A stretch of 64,000 bases of DNA from Candidatus Melainabacteria bacterium (GCA_003151275.1 PLXC01000094.1:6101-70100); one strand, 5' to 3'. Shown: positions 34,692 to 43,712, counted from the first letter of the stretch. Notes: generated by a model not told the origin, from the sequence alone. Translations and numbers: made by a program.

Positions 34692-35547
34692 GCGGTTTTT
34701 CTGACGCGGTTTTTTTCAAAGTGATAGAAGGACTGCGTAAATACAAAGGCGTGACTGAATGATATGGGAAGGCTTGCAGCAACGAATCGCGAAGCAATCG
34801 CCTTTTACCTGCACTATCAGATGAGCCGGACTGCTTGCTTAGACCTTCTTCGGATAAGCTGGCCTCGGCCAACTTCAAAGATAACCTATCCCAGGCGATT
34901 TGGGCTTGTTTAGTAGCAATATTTTCAAGTATCGGCAAGGAAACTAGCCTGGGAGCGCCGGCATCCTTGCCGGCACCAACACTTGGAGCGCGCCTTGCGT
35001 GCTGGCTCACAAGTTTCTCTGGCGCACCTTCGAGTTCGGAGAGTGCCTTTCCATCAAGATACCAGACGAAAAATTCGGAGAATAAATCGCCGAGCTCTTC
35101 TAGAGATACGGAGATTGGAGGGACGGAAGTGTTGAATGTCCCAGTGGAGCGGATCGCGGAGTCGTACCCGGCGACAAAGTAGCGACCTCGACCGGCAGAA
35201 AGCAGAATCGCCGCTGGCAATTCGACGACGCTGGCATAACAATCCAACAAACTGACTGCAAGCAAAGGTAAATTCAATCCCTGCGCAATAGTTCTGCCCG
35301 TCACGATACCGGTCCGCACCCCAGTGAAACTTCCTGGACCTTCGCCCACGACAACGCAATCCAAATCACTTTTGTTCCAGCCGGCTTCGTTCATCAAATC
35401 GACGACGGACGGCATAAGAGCTGCAACAGCTTCCTGCCTTGTTTGCGAATCGACTTCGGATACGACCAACTCTTTCACTGCGCGGCCATCCTCAAATAAT
35501 GAGAGATGAATCTCGTTAGTGCTCGTGTCAAATGAAAGGATGCGCAC
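34681..35547 (-). CDS. tsaB: tRNA threonylcarbamoyladenosine biosynthesis protein TsaB
   Basis: Partner of TsaD in making the t6A modification of tRNAs reading ANN codons. N-terminal MRILSFDTSTNEIHLSLF and GEGPGSFTGVRTGIVTGRTIAQGLNLPLLAVSLL are diagnostic. At 288 residues it is somewhat long: around residues 190-200 the sequence SVGAGKDAGAPRLVS is encoded by an inverted copy of the dispersed 29-base repeat (34949-34977), inserted without breaking the frame. The C-terminus VTPLYLRSPSI is normal. It ends inside rimI and begins two bases after secA. Confidence 0.88.
   Translation of the reverse strand: MRILSFDTSTNEIHLSLFEDGRAVKELVVSEVDSQTRQEAVAALMPSVVDLMNEAGWNKSDLDCVVVGEGPGSFTGVRTGIVTGRTIAQGLNLPLLAVSLLDCYASVVELPAAILLSAGRGRYFVAGYDSAIRSTGTFNTSVPPISVSLEELGDLFSEFFVWYLDGKALSELEGAPEKLVSQHARRAPSVGAGKDAGAPRLVSLPILENIATKQAQIAWDRLSLKLAEASLSEEGLSKQSGSSDSAGKRRLLRDSLLQAFPYHSVTPLYLRSPSITLKKTASEKPHGS
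34949..34977 (-). repeat. Dispersed GCCGGCGCTCCCAG repeat, copy inside tsaB
   Basis: Inverted 29-base copy translated as part of TsaB, with the same ends as the copies near 20 kb and 30.6 kb. Confidence 0.85.
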
Positions 35548-35549
35548 GC

Positions 35550-38500
35550 TTACACGACTGTAGGCGGCTTCTGTTCGGGCGATTGCTCCTGGTCGATTTT
35601 TCCCAAGTTTGCGATTGTCTCTTCAACGGTTGGAAGACCACCGTTGCCTTCCTTCGGCTGCGAATCACCAGACGCGGTGGCACCAGACTGGCCGATAGAA
35701 CCGTTCTTTCCAGCCGGCTTCGATTCTCCGCGAACTTTGGACTTCTTCCCTTTAGTTGAACCGTTATTCGCGGTTGGTTTCGATTCTTCCGCTTTTGATT
35801 CTTCCGCTTTGGATTCCTCCGCTTTCGATTCCTCCTTCTGCTCAGCAGGTTTAGCCAGAGGAGTCATTGGCGTAGAGAAAGTGATGTGGACATTCCCTGG
35901 CACGTCATCCTCTTCACTGTAGTTCTCGGATGCAGCAATGGCTGCGTGCATGCCATCTATTTCTTGATTGAGATGAGCAAGGAATTCGTCTGGCAGCATC
36001 TCTTCGTAGTTCGGCTCGGCCGGCATAGGTTGAGCGCGGAAGAGAAGTTGAATCGATTCTTCTTGAATGCTGCGCAGAAGTTGATTGAACATATCGAACG
36101 CTTCGCGCTTGTACTCTTGCAGTGGATCGCGTTGACCATATCCGCGCAAATGAATGCCTTCGCGCAAAATGTCGATGTTGTGCAAATAGTCGATCCACTT
36201 ACCGTCAATCGTTCTAAGCAAAATTTGGCGTTCCAGTTCGCGCATGGTTTCTGTGCCGATGTGTTCTTCACGCACTTCGTAAGCGATCTTTATTGACTGC
36301 CAAAGCTTTGCGCGCAGGTCGTCATAAGACAGACTTTCCAACTCCTCAGGCTTGACGTCTTCAAGCATGGGAACATCGTTAACGAGTTTCAACATCGCAT
36401 CTGCGACAGAGTTCTCTTCCCATGTTTCAGGTTGAGCCTCTGGATTGATGTGCGTTCCGAGCACTATGTCCAAATGCTCGTCCAGCATATCCAGCATGTT
36501 TTGCTTCAAATCTGCACGCTCGAGAATGCGTCGACGTTCACGATAGATTACTTCACGCTGTGTATTCAACACATCGTCATATTGAAGAACGTGTTTACGC
36601 ATATCAAAGTGATGCGCTTCCACTTTCTTTTGTGCGTTCTCGATAGACTTAGAGACCATGCCGGATTCGATCGGCATCTCTTCATCAGCTTTGATGAAGT
36701 CCATCAGCTTCGATATCTTCTCTCCACCAAAAATACGCATCAGCGTATCTTCTAATGAAAGGAAAAATCGCGTCGTGCCGGGGTCACCTTGTCGGGCAGC
36801 ACGACCTCTCAATTGGTTGTCGATACGCCGCGCTTCGTGTCGCTCAGTACCTATAATATGCAGCCCGCCAAGGTTGACGACCTCATCGTGGTCGACATCG
36901 ATTTCTTTCTTGATTTGTGCCGTTAGCTCTTTCAGTCGCGCTTCGAACTCGGGTGTTTCAGGTTCAAGTTCTTCCTGCTTCAACTTTTCCCGCGCCATGT
37001 ACTCCGCGTTGCCGCCGAGCAGAATGTCTGTTCCGCGACCCGCCATGTTGGTGGCAACAGTGATGGCACCCTTTCTACCTGCCTGAGCGACGATCATCGC
37101 TTCTTTCTCGTGATGCTTCGCATTCAAGACGTTGTGTCCTAGTCCCTTTCGAATGGCTGCCACCACTTTAGCGGTCTTCAAAATTGACCAGCAACGCTCG
37201 ATTAATTCATCCTTCTTTGGAAAGTCTGTCTCTACTTGTCGGCATATTTCTTCCAACTTAGCGGTATCGATCATGCCGGGTCGCTCAAACACTTTGTTAA
37301 GAGCAACAATGCTTGGACCTTCCAAGTTGTTTCTCTTGATCAAGTCGACAGCCTTGTTCATCTTATTCACAAGGTACTGATTCATTGCGGCCGGCTTACC
37401 GAGCAATTCATCGAGCACCTCTGATTTATCAATGCTCGTGGTACCAACCAAGACCGGTCTGCCGAGTTCGTTCATCTCAACGATTTCTTCAGCCACCGAA
37501 AGAAACTTCTGCGCTTCTGTCTTATAAATGACGTCTGGATTATCGATTCTGACATTATTTCTGTTCGTAGGAATAGCCACCACGTCCAAGTTATAGATCT
37601 TGCTGAATTCAGCGGCCTCAGTCATCGCTGTGCCTGTCATGCCGGAAAGCTTAGGATAGAGACGGAATAAATTTTGATATGTGATCGACGCGTAAGTCAG
37701 AGTTTCTTCTTGAATCGGCACTTGCTCCTTCGCTTCAATCGCTTGGTGCAAGCCATCACTCCAACGTCGGCCAACCATCATACGCCCCGTGAATTCGTCG
37801 ACGATCGTAATTTCTGGTTTGCCTTCTTCGTTCTCTTTGATTACATAGTCGGTATCGAGCTTGTAGAGCTCCTTGGCCCGCAACGCTTGCACCAAGTGGT
37901 GCGCAAAGTTGAACTGAACGTCGTACAAGTCAGGAACGCCGACAATCTTTTCACCGTTGATGATACCGCGCTCGGTGAGCAGTACGTTCTTGCCTTTTTC
38001 ATCGACCCAATAATCACAATCTTCGTCTTCTTTGTCTTTGCCCTTGTGCAACATCGGGGCAATCTGCGCCATCTTCAAATAGATTTCGGTGAATGATTCG
38101 GTTGGAAATCCTGAGATAATCAGCGGTGTTCTGGCTTCGTCGATTAAGATGTTATCGACTTCGTCAACGATTGAATAATAGTATGGACGTTGCACCAATT
38201 CGTCGAGTGATGTGCGCATGTTATCGCGCAAGTAGTCAAAACCAAATTCGTGATTGGTACCATATGAGATATCAGCGCGATAAGCTTCAAATTTTTCGGG
38301 CTCCGGCTGGTGCGAATAAATCAGCCCTGTCGACAATCCGAGAAAGCGATACAACTGCCCCATCCACTCCGCGTCACGACGTGCCAGGTAATCGTTGACG
38401 GTGACGACGTGAACTCCACGCCCCGAAAGTCCATTCAAATAAGCAGGCAAAGTTGCGACAAGTGTTTTACCTTCACCTGTTCTCATTTCCGCAATTTTAT

Positions 38501-38897
38501 TGAAGTGCAAGGCGGCGCCGCCCATGAGTTGCACGTCGAAATGGCGCATGTTCAAAACGCGCTTGCCTGCTTCACGACAAACGGCAAAAGCTTCCGGCAA
38601 GATCTTTTCAAGAATCATACCTAGCTGTCTGTCTTGAGTGGTCCGAACCTGCCCGGGCATTTTGGGAACGTCGTCAGCGATGAGCTTGACGTTCTCAACT
38701 TCTTTCAGCGCGTTTTCAATGATGTTCTTGAATTCAGCGGTCTTGCCGCGCAGATCATCATCGCTCAACTTCTCCATCGTCGGCTCAAAGGTATTGGCTT
38801 GCTCAACGAACCCCCGAAGAAACTTGACGCGTCTCTCGTTCGTATCGCCGAGCATCCCCTTGAGCCATCCACGTGCGCGGTCTTCCCAGTCTGACAT
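35550..38897 (-). CDS. secA: Preprotein translocase ATPase SecA
   Basis: Motor of the Sec export channel. Walker A MRTGEGKT is at about residues 138-145; VHVVTVNDYLARRDAEWMG, YGTNHEFGFDYLRDNM, IVDEVDNILIDEARTPLIISG, MTGTAMTEAAEFSKIY, NMAGRGTDI and GGLHIIGTERHEARRIDNQLRGRAARQGDPG follow in order. Two oddities: about 80 extra residues lie between TSIDKSEVL and LGHNVLNAKHHEKEA (residues ~495-583), and the C-terminus lacks the cysteine-rich zinc motif, having instead four tandem EESKA units and a low-complexity tail. 1115 residues against about 900 in E. coli. It is the first gene of secA-tsaB-rimI. Confidence 0.96.
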   Translation of the reverse strand: MSDWEDRARGWLKGMLGDTNERRVKFLRGFVEQANTFEPTMEKLSDDDLRGKTAEFKNIIENALKEVENVKLIADDVPKMPGQVRTTQDRQLGMILEKILPEAFAVCREAGKRVLNMRHFDVQLMGGAALHFNKIAEMRTGEGKTLVATLPAYLNGLSGRGVHVVTVNDYLARRDAEWMGQLYRFLGLSTGLIYSHQPEPEKFEAYRADISYGTNHEFGFDYLRDNMRTSLDELVQRPYYYSIVDEVDNILIDEARTPLIISGFPTESFTEIYLKMAQIAPMLHKGKDKEDEDCDYWVDEKGKNVLLTERGIINGEKIVGVPDLYDVQFNFAHHLVQALRAKELYKLDTDYVIKENEEGKPEITIVDEFTGRMMVGRRWSDGLHQAIEAKEQVPIQEETLTYASITYQNLFRLYPKLSGMTGTAMTEAAEFSKIYNLDVVAIPTNRNNVRIDNPDVIYKTEAQKFLSVAEEIVEMNELGRPVLVGTTSIDKSEVLDELLGKPAAMNQYLVNKMNKAVDLIKRNNLEGPSIVALNKVFERPGMIDTAKLEEICRQVETDFPKKDELIERCWSILKTAKVVAAIRKGLGHNVLNAKHHEKEAMIVAQAGRKGAITVATNMAGRGTDILLGGNAEYMAREKLKQEELEPETPEFEARLKELTAQIKKEIDVDHDEVVNLGGLHIIGTERHEARRIDNQLRGRAARQGDPGTTRFFLSLEDTLMRIFGGEKISKLMDFIKADEEMPIESGMVSKSIENAQKKVEAHHFDMRKHVLQYDDVLNTQREVIYRERRRILERADLKQNMLDMLDEHLDIVLGTHINPEAQPETWEENSVADAMLKLVNDVPMLEDVKPEELESLSYDDLRAKLWQSIKIAYEVREEHIGTETMRELERQILLRTIDGKWIDYLHNIDILREGIHLRGYGQRDPLQEYKREAFDMFNQLLRSIQEESIQLLFRAQPMPAEPNYEEMLPDEFLAHLNQEIDGMHAAIAASENYSEEDDVPGNVHITFSTPMTPLAKPAEQKEESKAEESKAEESKAEESKPTANNGSTKGKKSKVRGESKPAGKNGSIGQSGATASGDSQPKEGNGGLPTVEETIANLGKIDQEQSPEQKPPTVV

Positions 38898-39289
38898 TTA
38901 ATTGCATTCTCCAACGGCTAACTTGCTTTTGAATTCGGCGCCGAATGCCGGTTTCCTGAGCTTGCCTAGATTCTTACTCACTCTACAGATAGCCCTTCAT
39001 TTTAGCATGCACCCCTTTGACAACCCGACTGATAGCCACTTGGCGAGTCTTAAAGCCCATCTAAACAGCTCTGCGAATTCCGCGCAGACGGGAGAATTGG
39101 GCGCAGCAGTGCCTTTCCAGTTCGAATTTACATATCATCACCTTCCGATTTCCGAGGTAAAGTGCAGCCAAAGCCGCAAAAATGATTCCTAAATTAAACG
39201 GATGACTTATTGATATGATCAGTCCAGTGCGCGATTTAGGGGCGTGAGCATCTTGCTTCGCAAAAACACCTCTACAGAGAATATTTAGA
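38898..39289. other. Divergent promoter region between secA and rlmN
   Basis: 392 bases without a convincing gene. Short frames on both strands (38902-39192 plus, 39061-39333 minus) show no family pattern; the minus one has a hydrophobic LGIIFAALAALYL segment but overlaps the rlmN start. The region must carry the promoters of secA and rlmN. Confidence 0.5.
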
Positions 39290-40369
39290 TTGTCTACCAG
39301 TAATGAGAGTGTAAACGAGTCTGCCAACCTCAAAGCGTTGTCGGGTTTGTCATTGCCTGAGCTGGAAAAGTTCGTAGTGGAAATGGGTCTGCCGAAGTTT
39401 AGGGCGGCTCAAATTCACACCTGGATTTACGCTAAGTTAGTAAATTCCTTTGACGAGATGACAAATTTAGGCGCGGAGCTTAGAGAACGTTTGAAGCAGG
39501 AAGCAAAGATCGGCTTGCTCGACATTGCTCATCTGCAGGTGAGCCGTGATGAGACCCGGAAGTATTTGTTCAAATTGCCAGACGGGAAAATCGTCGAATC
39601 TGTTTTGATGTCGTTTAACGATCGCACCACTTTGACGGCATGCGTATCAAGTCAGGTCGGTTGCGCCGTGGGTTGTACGTTTTGCGCGACTGGCTATCTC
39701 GGATTCAAACGCAATTTAACGGCGCAAGAAATAGTCGATCAGATCATGGCTATCGAACGAGAATCTGGCAAACGCATATCGAACATTGTTTACATGGGGC
39801 AAGGCGAGCCGCTTCTTAACACCGAAGAGGTGATCAAGTCGATCCATACTCTGATCGAATCAGTCGGAATTGGCGCTCGTCACATCACTGTTTCTACGTC
39901 AGGAATCATTCCCGGCATTGAAAGATTGCGCGAAGAAGACCTGCCTATCTGCCTCGCTCTATCTCTGCACGCACCAGATTCAAAAACCCGCGAAGAAATT
40001 GTGCCAATCACCAAGACCTATCCATTAGGCGCTTTGATGGAATCACTGAAAAACTATTCAGACTCGACCGGGCGCAGAGTGACGATTGAGTATGTACTGC
40101 TGGCGGGCGTTACAGACAAACCAGAACAAGCAAAAGCGCTAGCTGAAATGGTGCGCGACATTCACTGCATGATCAACTTGATTCCGTTCAATCCAACAGC
40201 AAATGATTTAGGCGAAATGCTTTATGAACGCCCAACACGCGAAGCTCAATTGCGCTTTAAACAACTTGCAGAACGCACCGGTAAGACAGTCACAATCAGG
40301 TTGGAACGCGGCACCGATATCGACGCTGCATGTGGACAGTTGCATAACAAGTTTTTGCAACCGAAGTAA
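39290..40369 (+). CDS. rlmN: Dual-specificity RNA methyltransferase RlmN
   Basis: Radical-SAM methyltransferase that methylates C2 of A2503 in 23S rRNA and A37 in some tRNAs. The cluster motif is CAVGCTFC (cysteines 125, 129, 132 of 359) in SQVGCAVGCTFCATG; the methyl-carrying cysteine is near residue 348 (DAACGQL), with C118 also present. GQGEPLLN, TVSTSGIIPGI, LALSLHAPD and PFNPTAN are all as expected. The start is TTG at 39290, the only start codon before the conserved LSGLSLPELEKFVVEMG. The gene is divergent from secA. Confidence 0.95.
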   Translation: MSTSNESVNESANLKALSGLSLPELEKFVVEMGLPKFRAAQIHTWIYAKLVNSFDEMTNLGAELRERLKQEAKIGLLDIAHLQVSRDETRKYLFKLPDGKIVESVLMSFNDRTTLTACVSSQVGCAVGCTFCATGYLGFKRNLTAQEIVDQIMAIERESGKRISNIVYMGQGEPLLNTEEVIKSIHTLIESVGIGARHITVSTSGIIPGIERLREEDLPICLALSLHAPDSKTREEIVPITKTYPLGALMESLKNYSDSTGRRVTIEYVLLAGVTDKPEQAKALAEMVRDIHCMINLIPFNPTANDLGEMLYERPTREAQLRFKQLAERTGKTVTIRLERGTDIDAACGQLHNKFLQPK

Positions 40370-40383
40370 GTGCGTAAATCGAG

Positions 40384-40468
40384 GAAATGGAGCGCGGGTT
40401 TTTAACCCGCCCCGAAATCCTAACGTCTCACCGACTGTTATGGGCGGCTAGAATACGCGCTCCATTTC
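40384..40468. repeat. MITE/REP-like element with 13-base terminal inverted repeats
   Basis: 85 bases bounded by perfect inverted repeats GAAATGGAGCGCG (40384-40396) and CGCGCTCCATTTC (40456-40468). Inside are a hairpin GCGGGTT TTT AACCCGC and a GGGCGG that can pair with CCGCCC. It lies directly between the convergent rlmN and TPR genes and may also act as a bidirectional terminator. Confidence 0.75.
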
Positions 40469-40478
40469 GCCACCATAT

Positions 40479-41216
40479 TTAGTGCGAAGCATCTGTTCCG
40501 CACTTGGAACACTTGATAGCACCCTCAAGTTTGTGACCACAAAAATCACACACATCGCTCTGAGTGACGGCATCGCTTTCAGGAATAACCAATGCCTTCC
40601 AGCTTCCAGTAATTGATCCGAAAGCGCAGCGATCTAAGTGATCAGCTTCCTGCTCTCGATACATTTCTCTCAATAACTTGGCGTAGTTTTGCAACACCTT
40701 CACAGTCTGAGGATCGCTTGCCCCCAAACATTTGGTTCTGATTGCCAGTGAACGCTTATAGTGAGGTTCAGCTTCCGCAAACAGCTTGCCTAAATGATAG
40801 GTTGCAGCAAGGTTGAGGGCAATTGTCGCCACCTCTTGGCTATCAGCCCCATAACCAGATTGGAAACATTTCAAGCAATCACTGGCTAGCACGGCGGCTT
40901 CTTGCAGATTGTTAGCAAGAAAATAAGCCTTAGCCAATTCGTTCTGCACGTGACCGACAGCCAAATGAAGGTGGCCAAGCTCCTTGATTTTTATGTTCAA
41001 GGACTCTCTCAATGGATCAATAGCCATTGATGGTTTCTTATCCTTGATATAAACTGCCGCCAGACGCTCCAGCGCGGAGCACATGACCTTTTTATCTGTT
41101 CCGTTTCCCCGGAGTAAAGCAATAGCTTCTAGCCAATCAGTCTCTGCAGCAGTAAAATCGCCAAGGGATTCGGCTTCCAAGGCCTTGTCTTTCGACTTGA
41201 TCCATGTGGTCGTCAT
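40479..41216 (-). CDS. TPR protein with C-terminal zinc ribbon
   Basis: About 245 residues of helical repeats of the kinesin-light-chain TPR type: KIKELGHLHLAVGHVQNELAKAYF, GADSQEVATIALNLAATYHL and PHYKRSLAIRTKCLGASDPQ are three successive units. The tail DVCDFCGHKLEGAIKCSKCG is a two-CxxC zinc ribbon, so it is likely a scaffold that may bind nucleic acid or protein. The ATG at 41216 is preferred to the TTG at 41234. Function unknown. It is convergent with rlmN across the MITE-like element. Confidence 0.75.
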   Translation of the reverse strand: MTTTWIKSKDKALEAESLGDFTAAETDWLEAIALLRGNGTDKKVMCSALERLAAVYIKDKKPSMAIDPLRESLNIKIKELGHLHLAVGHVQNELAKAYFLANNLQEAAVLASDCLKCFQSGYGADSQEVATIALNLAATYHLGKLFAEAEPHYKRSLAIRTKCLGASDPQTVKVLQNYAKLLREMYREQEADHLDRCAFGSITGSWKALVIPESDAVTQSDVCDFCGHKLEGAIKCSKCGTDASH

Positions 41217-41341
41217 AGTAAAACTAGCTACCAAATCGGGAACGCATCAACCCTACCAGAATACCTGAAATGGGCGAAGCACAGTAAAAGTATCCCATAC
41301 GGGGAAGGTTTACCGCTAGCCTGCCCTAGGCTACGCTTTAT

Positions 41342-41977
41342 TTATACCTTTTCGACTTCAGTTAACTCTGTCACCCGAACTCGACCAAGCTGACTGTCAA
41401 ATACCAGCGAATTATTTTCACCTTGCTGTTGTGAAACACCGAAGATCTTGTGCGCACCGGTATCGAATATGGTGACCTGCGAATTCTCCTTTATTGCCAG
41501 TCGGTTGCTTTCTGGGAAATAGGCATACTGACTTTCATTTTGAGAGCCCACTGAAGTTGGCGCGCCTAGGGACTGGGGCCACCATTTCTCGTTATCAAAA
41601 GGTTTGAAGGGCTTGAAACTCTTCCATGAAAGTTTTTCGTCAACGTCTTCTCCACTCATGTGATTGATGTCCTCTTTATCTAAATTGTCCAAATGTTCGG
41701 CATTGTCGTTAACGAACTTCGAGAGCTCGTCACAAATCGCTTGTACCTTTTGTTTTAGCGCAGTATTCGAGAATTCACCAATCATTAGCATCCCGGATGA
41801 CCACTGCCCCATGCCGCCTAGCTCGGGATGGTTGAATTGTGCCATTCTGCCACCGCTGTGGCGGAATGCCGATAACAGCGAGGCTATCACTTCCACACTG
41901 ACGCCATGACGGGCGCTAATCTCTTTCAGAACTTGATCTTCGGCAGCAATAGCGGACTTGTCTTGTTTGTTCGTCAT
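41342..41977 (-). CDS. Hypothetical protein, helical N-terminus and beta C-terminus
   Basis: Not recognised. The product is soluble, ~211 residues. LKEISARHGVSVEVIASLLSAF looks like a small helical DNA-binding or SHOCT-like motif; SGGRMAQFNHPELGGMGQWSSGMLMIGEFSN is a conserved-looking block (arginine plus asparagine turn) that recurs in cyanobacterial and related hypothetical proteins I cannot name with certainty. The C-terminal part forms a run of short beta strands (QVTIFDTGAHKIFGVSQQQ). The ATG at 41977 is preferred to a TTG at 42001. Monocistronic on the minus strand. Confidence 0.62.
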   Translation of the reverse strand: MTNKQDKSAIAAEDQVLKEISARHGVSVEVIASLLSAFRHSGGRMAQFNHPELGGMGQWSSGMLMIGEFSNTALKQKVQAICDELSKFVNDNAEHLDNLDKEDINHMSGEDVDEKLSWKSFKPFKPFDNEKWWPQSLGAPTSVGSQNESQYAYFPESNRLAIKENSQVTIFDTGAHKIFGVSQQQGENNSLVFDSQLGRVRVTELTEVEKV

Positions 41978-42076
41978 TAGTTCTTTATTTAAACACGTCA
42001 ATCGAAGAGCAATCTCAGCAGTACAGGAGAACGCTATAAGGCTTTACAAAAAAGCACTTTCCACTACGTCCAATTT

Positions 42077-42098
42077 AAGCACCGGATGCGGTGCATCA
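42077..42098. repeat. Short hairpin repeat, copy 1
   Basis: GCACC-GGATGC-GGTGC hairpin with flanking AA and ATCA; 20 of 22 bases also occur at 43921-43942. Confidence 0.55.
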
Positions 42099-42221
42099 AA
42101 AAAAACCGAAACGATAGATATTACTCTTACGCAAAGCAGCACATGCGCATTAGCTCAGTGCTCTGTCAATACCGCGGCTTAGATCTGAGCTAAAGCTGGA
42201 TCGCGATTGAGCAGGATAAAA

Positions 42222-43076
42222 TCAAGAAACGTTTTCCAATAGAGCCAAGTCAATTGCTTCGTTAATTGCTGCGCTGGCTTCAGCTTCCTTGTCGCTTAGG
42301 TTTCCTGAAGCTATACTTGCATCGGCGCCTTGCCATATTCGCCGAAGGGTCTTTGTAGCTTTATGAGAAACAATGAAGTCATTGTCATTGGAAAGCATTT
42401 CCAAAATAGGGACAGGGCAGCGTAGATTTGAAGCTAACTTATTACGCACAACCGACGATTCATCTTCCACTAAAATCCACATGGCTTCACTCGGCGTCTG
42501 ATCATTTTCTGCAATGGAAGCCCTTACATTCACATCAGGATTGCGAGCCAAATTGAAGAGAATTTCTTGAGCGCCCATCAAAGGTTCCGCTTCGATTCTC
42601 AAAGGTTCCTGAGCTTTTAGTTCATTTTGAATTGAGGCGGTAATCTCTTGTTGCGACCGCATGAAGTAAGTATTTAAAGCTCTTTGCTTAGCAGAGTTCG
42701 TCAACTTTGTATTGTAGTCGTGAGAATCCCTGCTGCTGCTCTGAGGTGCCTTAACGCCGTTGAGCGGACCTACCGATGGCGCGTATATCATATTCAGTTG
42801 TTGTTGCACTGTCTGTAGTGGTGCATGTGCGTCGTACAAGCCTTGCTTCCAATAGGACACTGCTTGCCTACTTTCAACAGATGTCCGCAATGCCCTAGTG
42901 TCTCTTATCGACCCATTTTTGCCCCTAGCAATATCGGATATTTCCATAGACCCAACGCGGCGCCTGTCACCTTGAAGTCTTTGTTTGGTAATTTCAAAAT
43001 CCGCACCATTGCGCATGGTTTCAATTTTATTGGTTTGATCACTTCCGAACAGCATACTCAGCAGCTTCAGTAACAT
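42222..43076 (-). CDS. HEAT/LRV-like repeat protein
   Basis: About 284 residues. The C-terminal half has repeats in the leucine-rich-variant or HEAT style: LARNPDVNVRASIAENDQTP, then LVEDESSVVRNKLASNLRCP, then LSNDNDFIVSHKATKTL. Each unit runs D-x-x-x-V-R/A and ends before a proline. The N-terminal half is polar with no known domain. The ATG at 43076 is preceded by a G-rich tract; another ATG is at 43094. Protein scaffolding or a regulatory role is possible; the function is unknown. Confidence 0.65.
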   Translation of the reverse strand: MLLKLLSMLFGSDQTNKIETMRNGADFEITKQRLQGDRRRVGSMEISDIARGKNGSIRDTRALRTSVESRQAVSYWKQGLYDAHAPLQTVQQQLNMIYAPSVGPLNGVKAPQSSSRDSHDYNTKLTNSAKQRALNTYFMRSQQEITASIQNELKAQEPLRIEAEPLMGAQEILFNLARNPDVNVRASIAENDQTPSEAMWILVEDESSVVRNKLASNLRCPVPILEMLSNDNDFIVSHKATKTLRRIWQGADASIASGNLSDKEAEASAAINEAIDLALLENVS

Positions 43077-43241
43077 CGTCCCGCCCCCCGGCATCTATTG
43101 CTAGCAAGGACTAGGCGTCGAATATCTTAGTTCCTTGTTTTTTTGAAATTTCGCAATAGAAGATCACATTTAAACTTTGCAGCTCTGCTGTGACTAGATG
43201 ACGACGATTTCTCCGCGAATCTTATTGCCAGAAGCGAACTG

Positions 43242-43607
43242 ATGCTGGCGATTGCTAAGGTCATTCAGGACAAGAATTGGACTCAGGCAGAAGCTGCGGA
43301 TTTTTTTGGTGTTGGCCAACTTAGAGTTTCCGATCTTATACAAGGAAGAGTCGATCGATTCACAGTCGACATGCTCATGATTTGGCTGCAAAAGCTCGGC
43401 AAGGATGTGAGCATCCAAATTCGAGAGTCCCGACATAAAATATCTTCCACGCCGTTCCTATTGAAAGAGAATCCTGAACCAAGGGTAATCCTGACAGGAG
43501 ATCTCTCGGCAGCCTCAGTGCGCTGGCAACTTGCAATGGCAGAGCGAGCAGCATTGGCAGAGCGAGCAGCATTGGATTTACTTAGAGCAGCTGCATTTAT
43601 CAGCTGA
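43242..43607 (+). CDS. HTH_37-type XRE antitoxin/regulator, N-terminally shortened
   Basis: 121 residues. MLAIAKVIQDKNWTQAEAADFFGVGQLRVSDL followed by VDRFTVDMLMIWLQKLGKDVSIQI is the HTH_37 pattern of antitoxins paired with RelE/HigB-like toxins. The frame is open for 16 codons upstream (...ANLIARSEL) with the expected family sequence but no start codon, so the first helix of the family is missing or translation starts at an unusual codon. No toxin gene adjoins. The C-terminus has a tandem 18-base duplication (LAERAALAERAAL) and overlaps the cysteine-rich gene by 30 bases tail to tail. Confidence 0.65.
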   Translation: MLAIAKVIQDKNWTQAEAADFFGVGQLRVSDLIQGRVDRFTVDMLMIWLQKLGKDVSIQIRESRHKISSTPFLLKENPEPRVILTGDLSAASVRWQLAMAERAALAERAALDLLRAAAFIS

Positions 43608-43712
43608 GGCGCAAGGGCAGCAGGCACAGCAACACTCACAGTTTTTGCACTTCGAACAATCCTTTTCACTGCACTTCTTGCAGCCGGCTCCATCGCAACA
43701 TTTCTCTGCCAT
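43578..43712 (-). CDS. Metallothionein-like cysteine-rich protein (44 aa, 15 Cys)
   Basis: A 45-codon gene with an excellent ribosome binding site (TAGGAG, eight bases before the ATG at 43712). The product has 15 cysteines in 44 residues (positions 5, 6, 11, 14, 19, 22, 25, 27-29, 31, 32, 34, 40, 42), arranged as CC, C-x-x-C, C-x-C and CCC/CC clusters separated by lysines, e.g. CKKCSEKDCSKCKNCECCC. This composition and the absence of aromatic residues or histidine are what a metallothionein shows; binding of Cu(I), Zn or Cd is predicted. It does not follow the cyanobacterial SmtA/BmtA pattern closely. Convergent with the XRE gene, whose last ten codons lie antisense. Confidence 0.8.
   Translation of the reverse strand: MAEKCCDGAGCKKCSEKDCSKCKNCECCCACCPCASADKCSCSK

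Noticed and set aside
35780..35840. Tandem 15-base repeats as a CRISPR-like array
   Set aside because: They encode in-frame EESKA units of the SecA tail with no spacers.
38902..39333. Frames between secA and rlmN on both strands
   Set aside because: No family signal; the minus frame would overlap the rlmN start.
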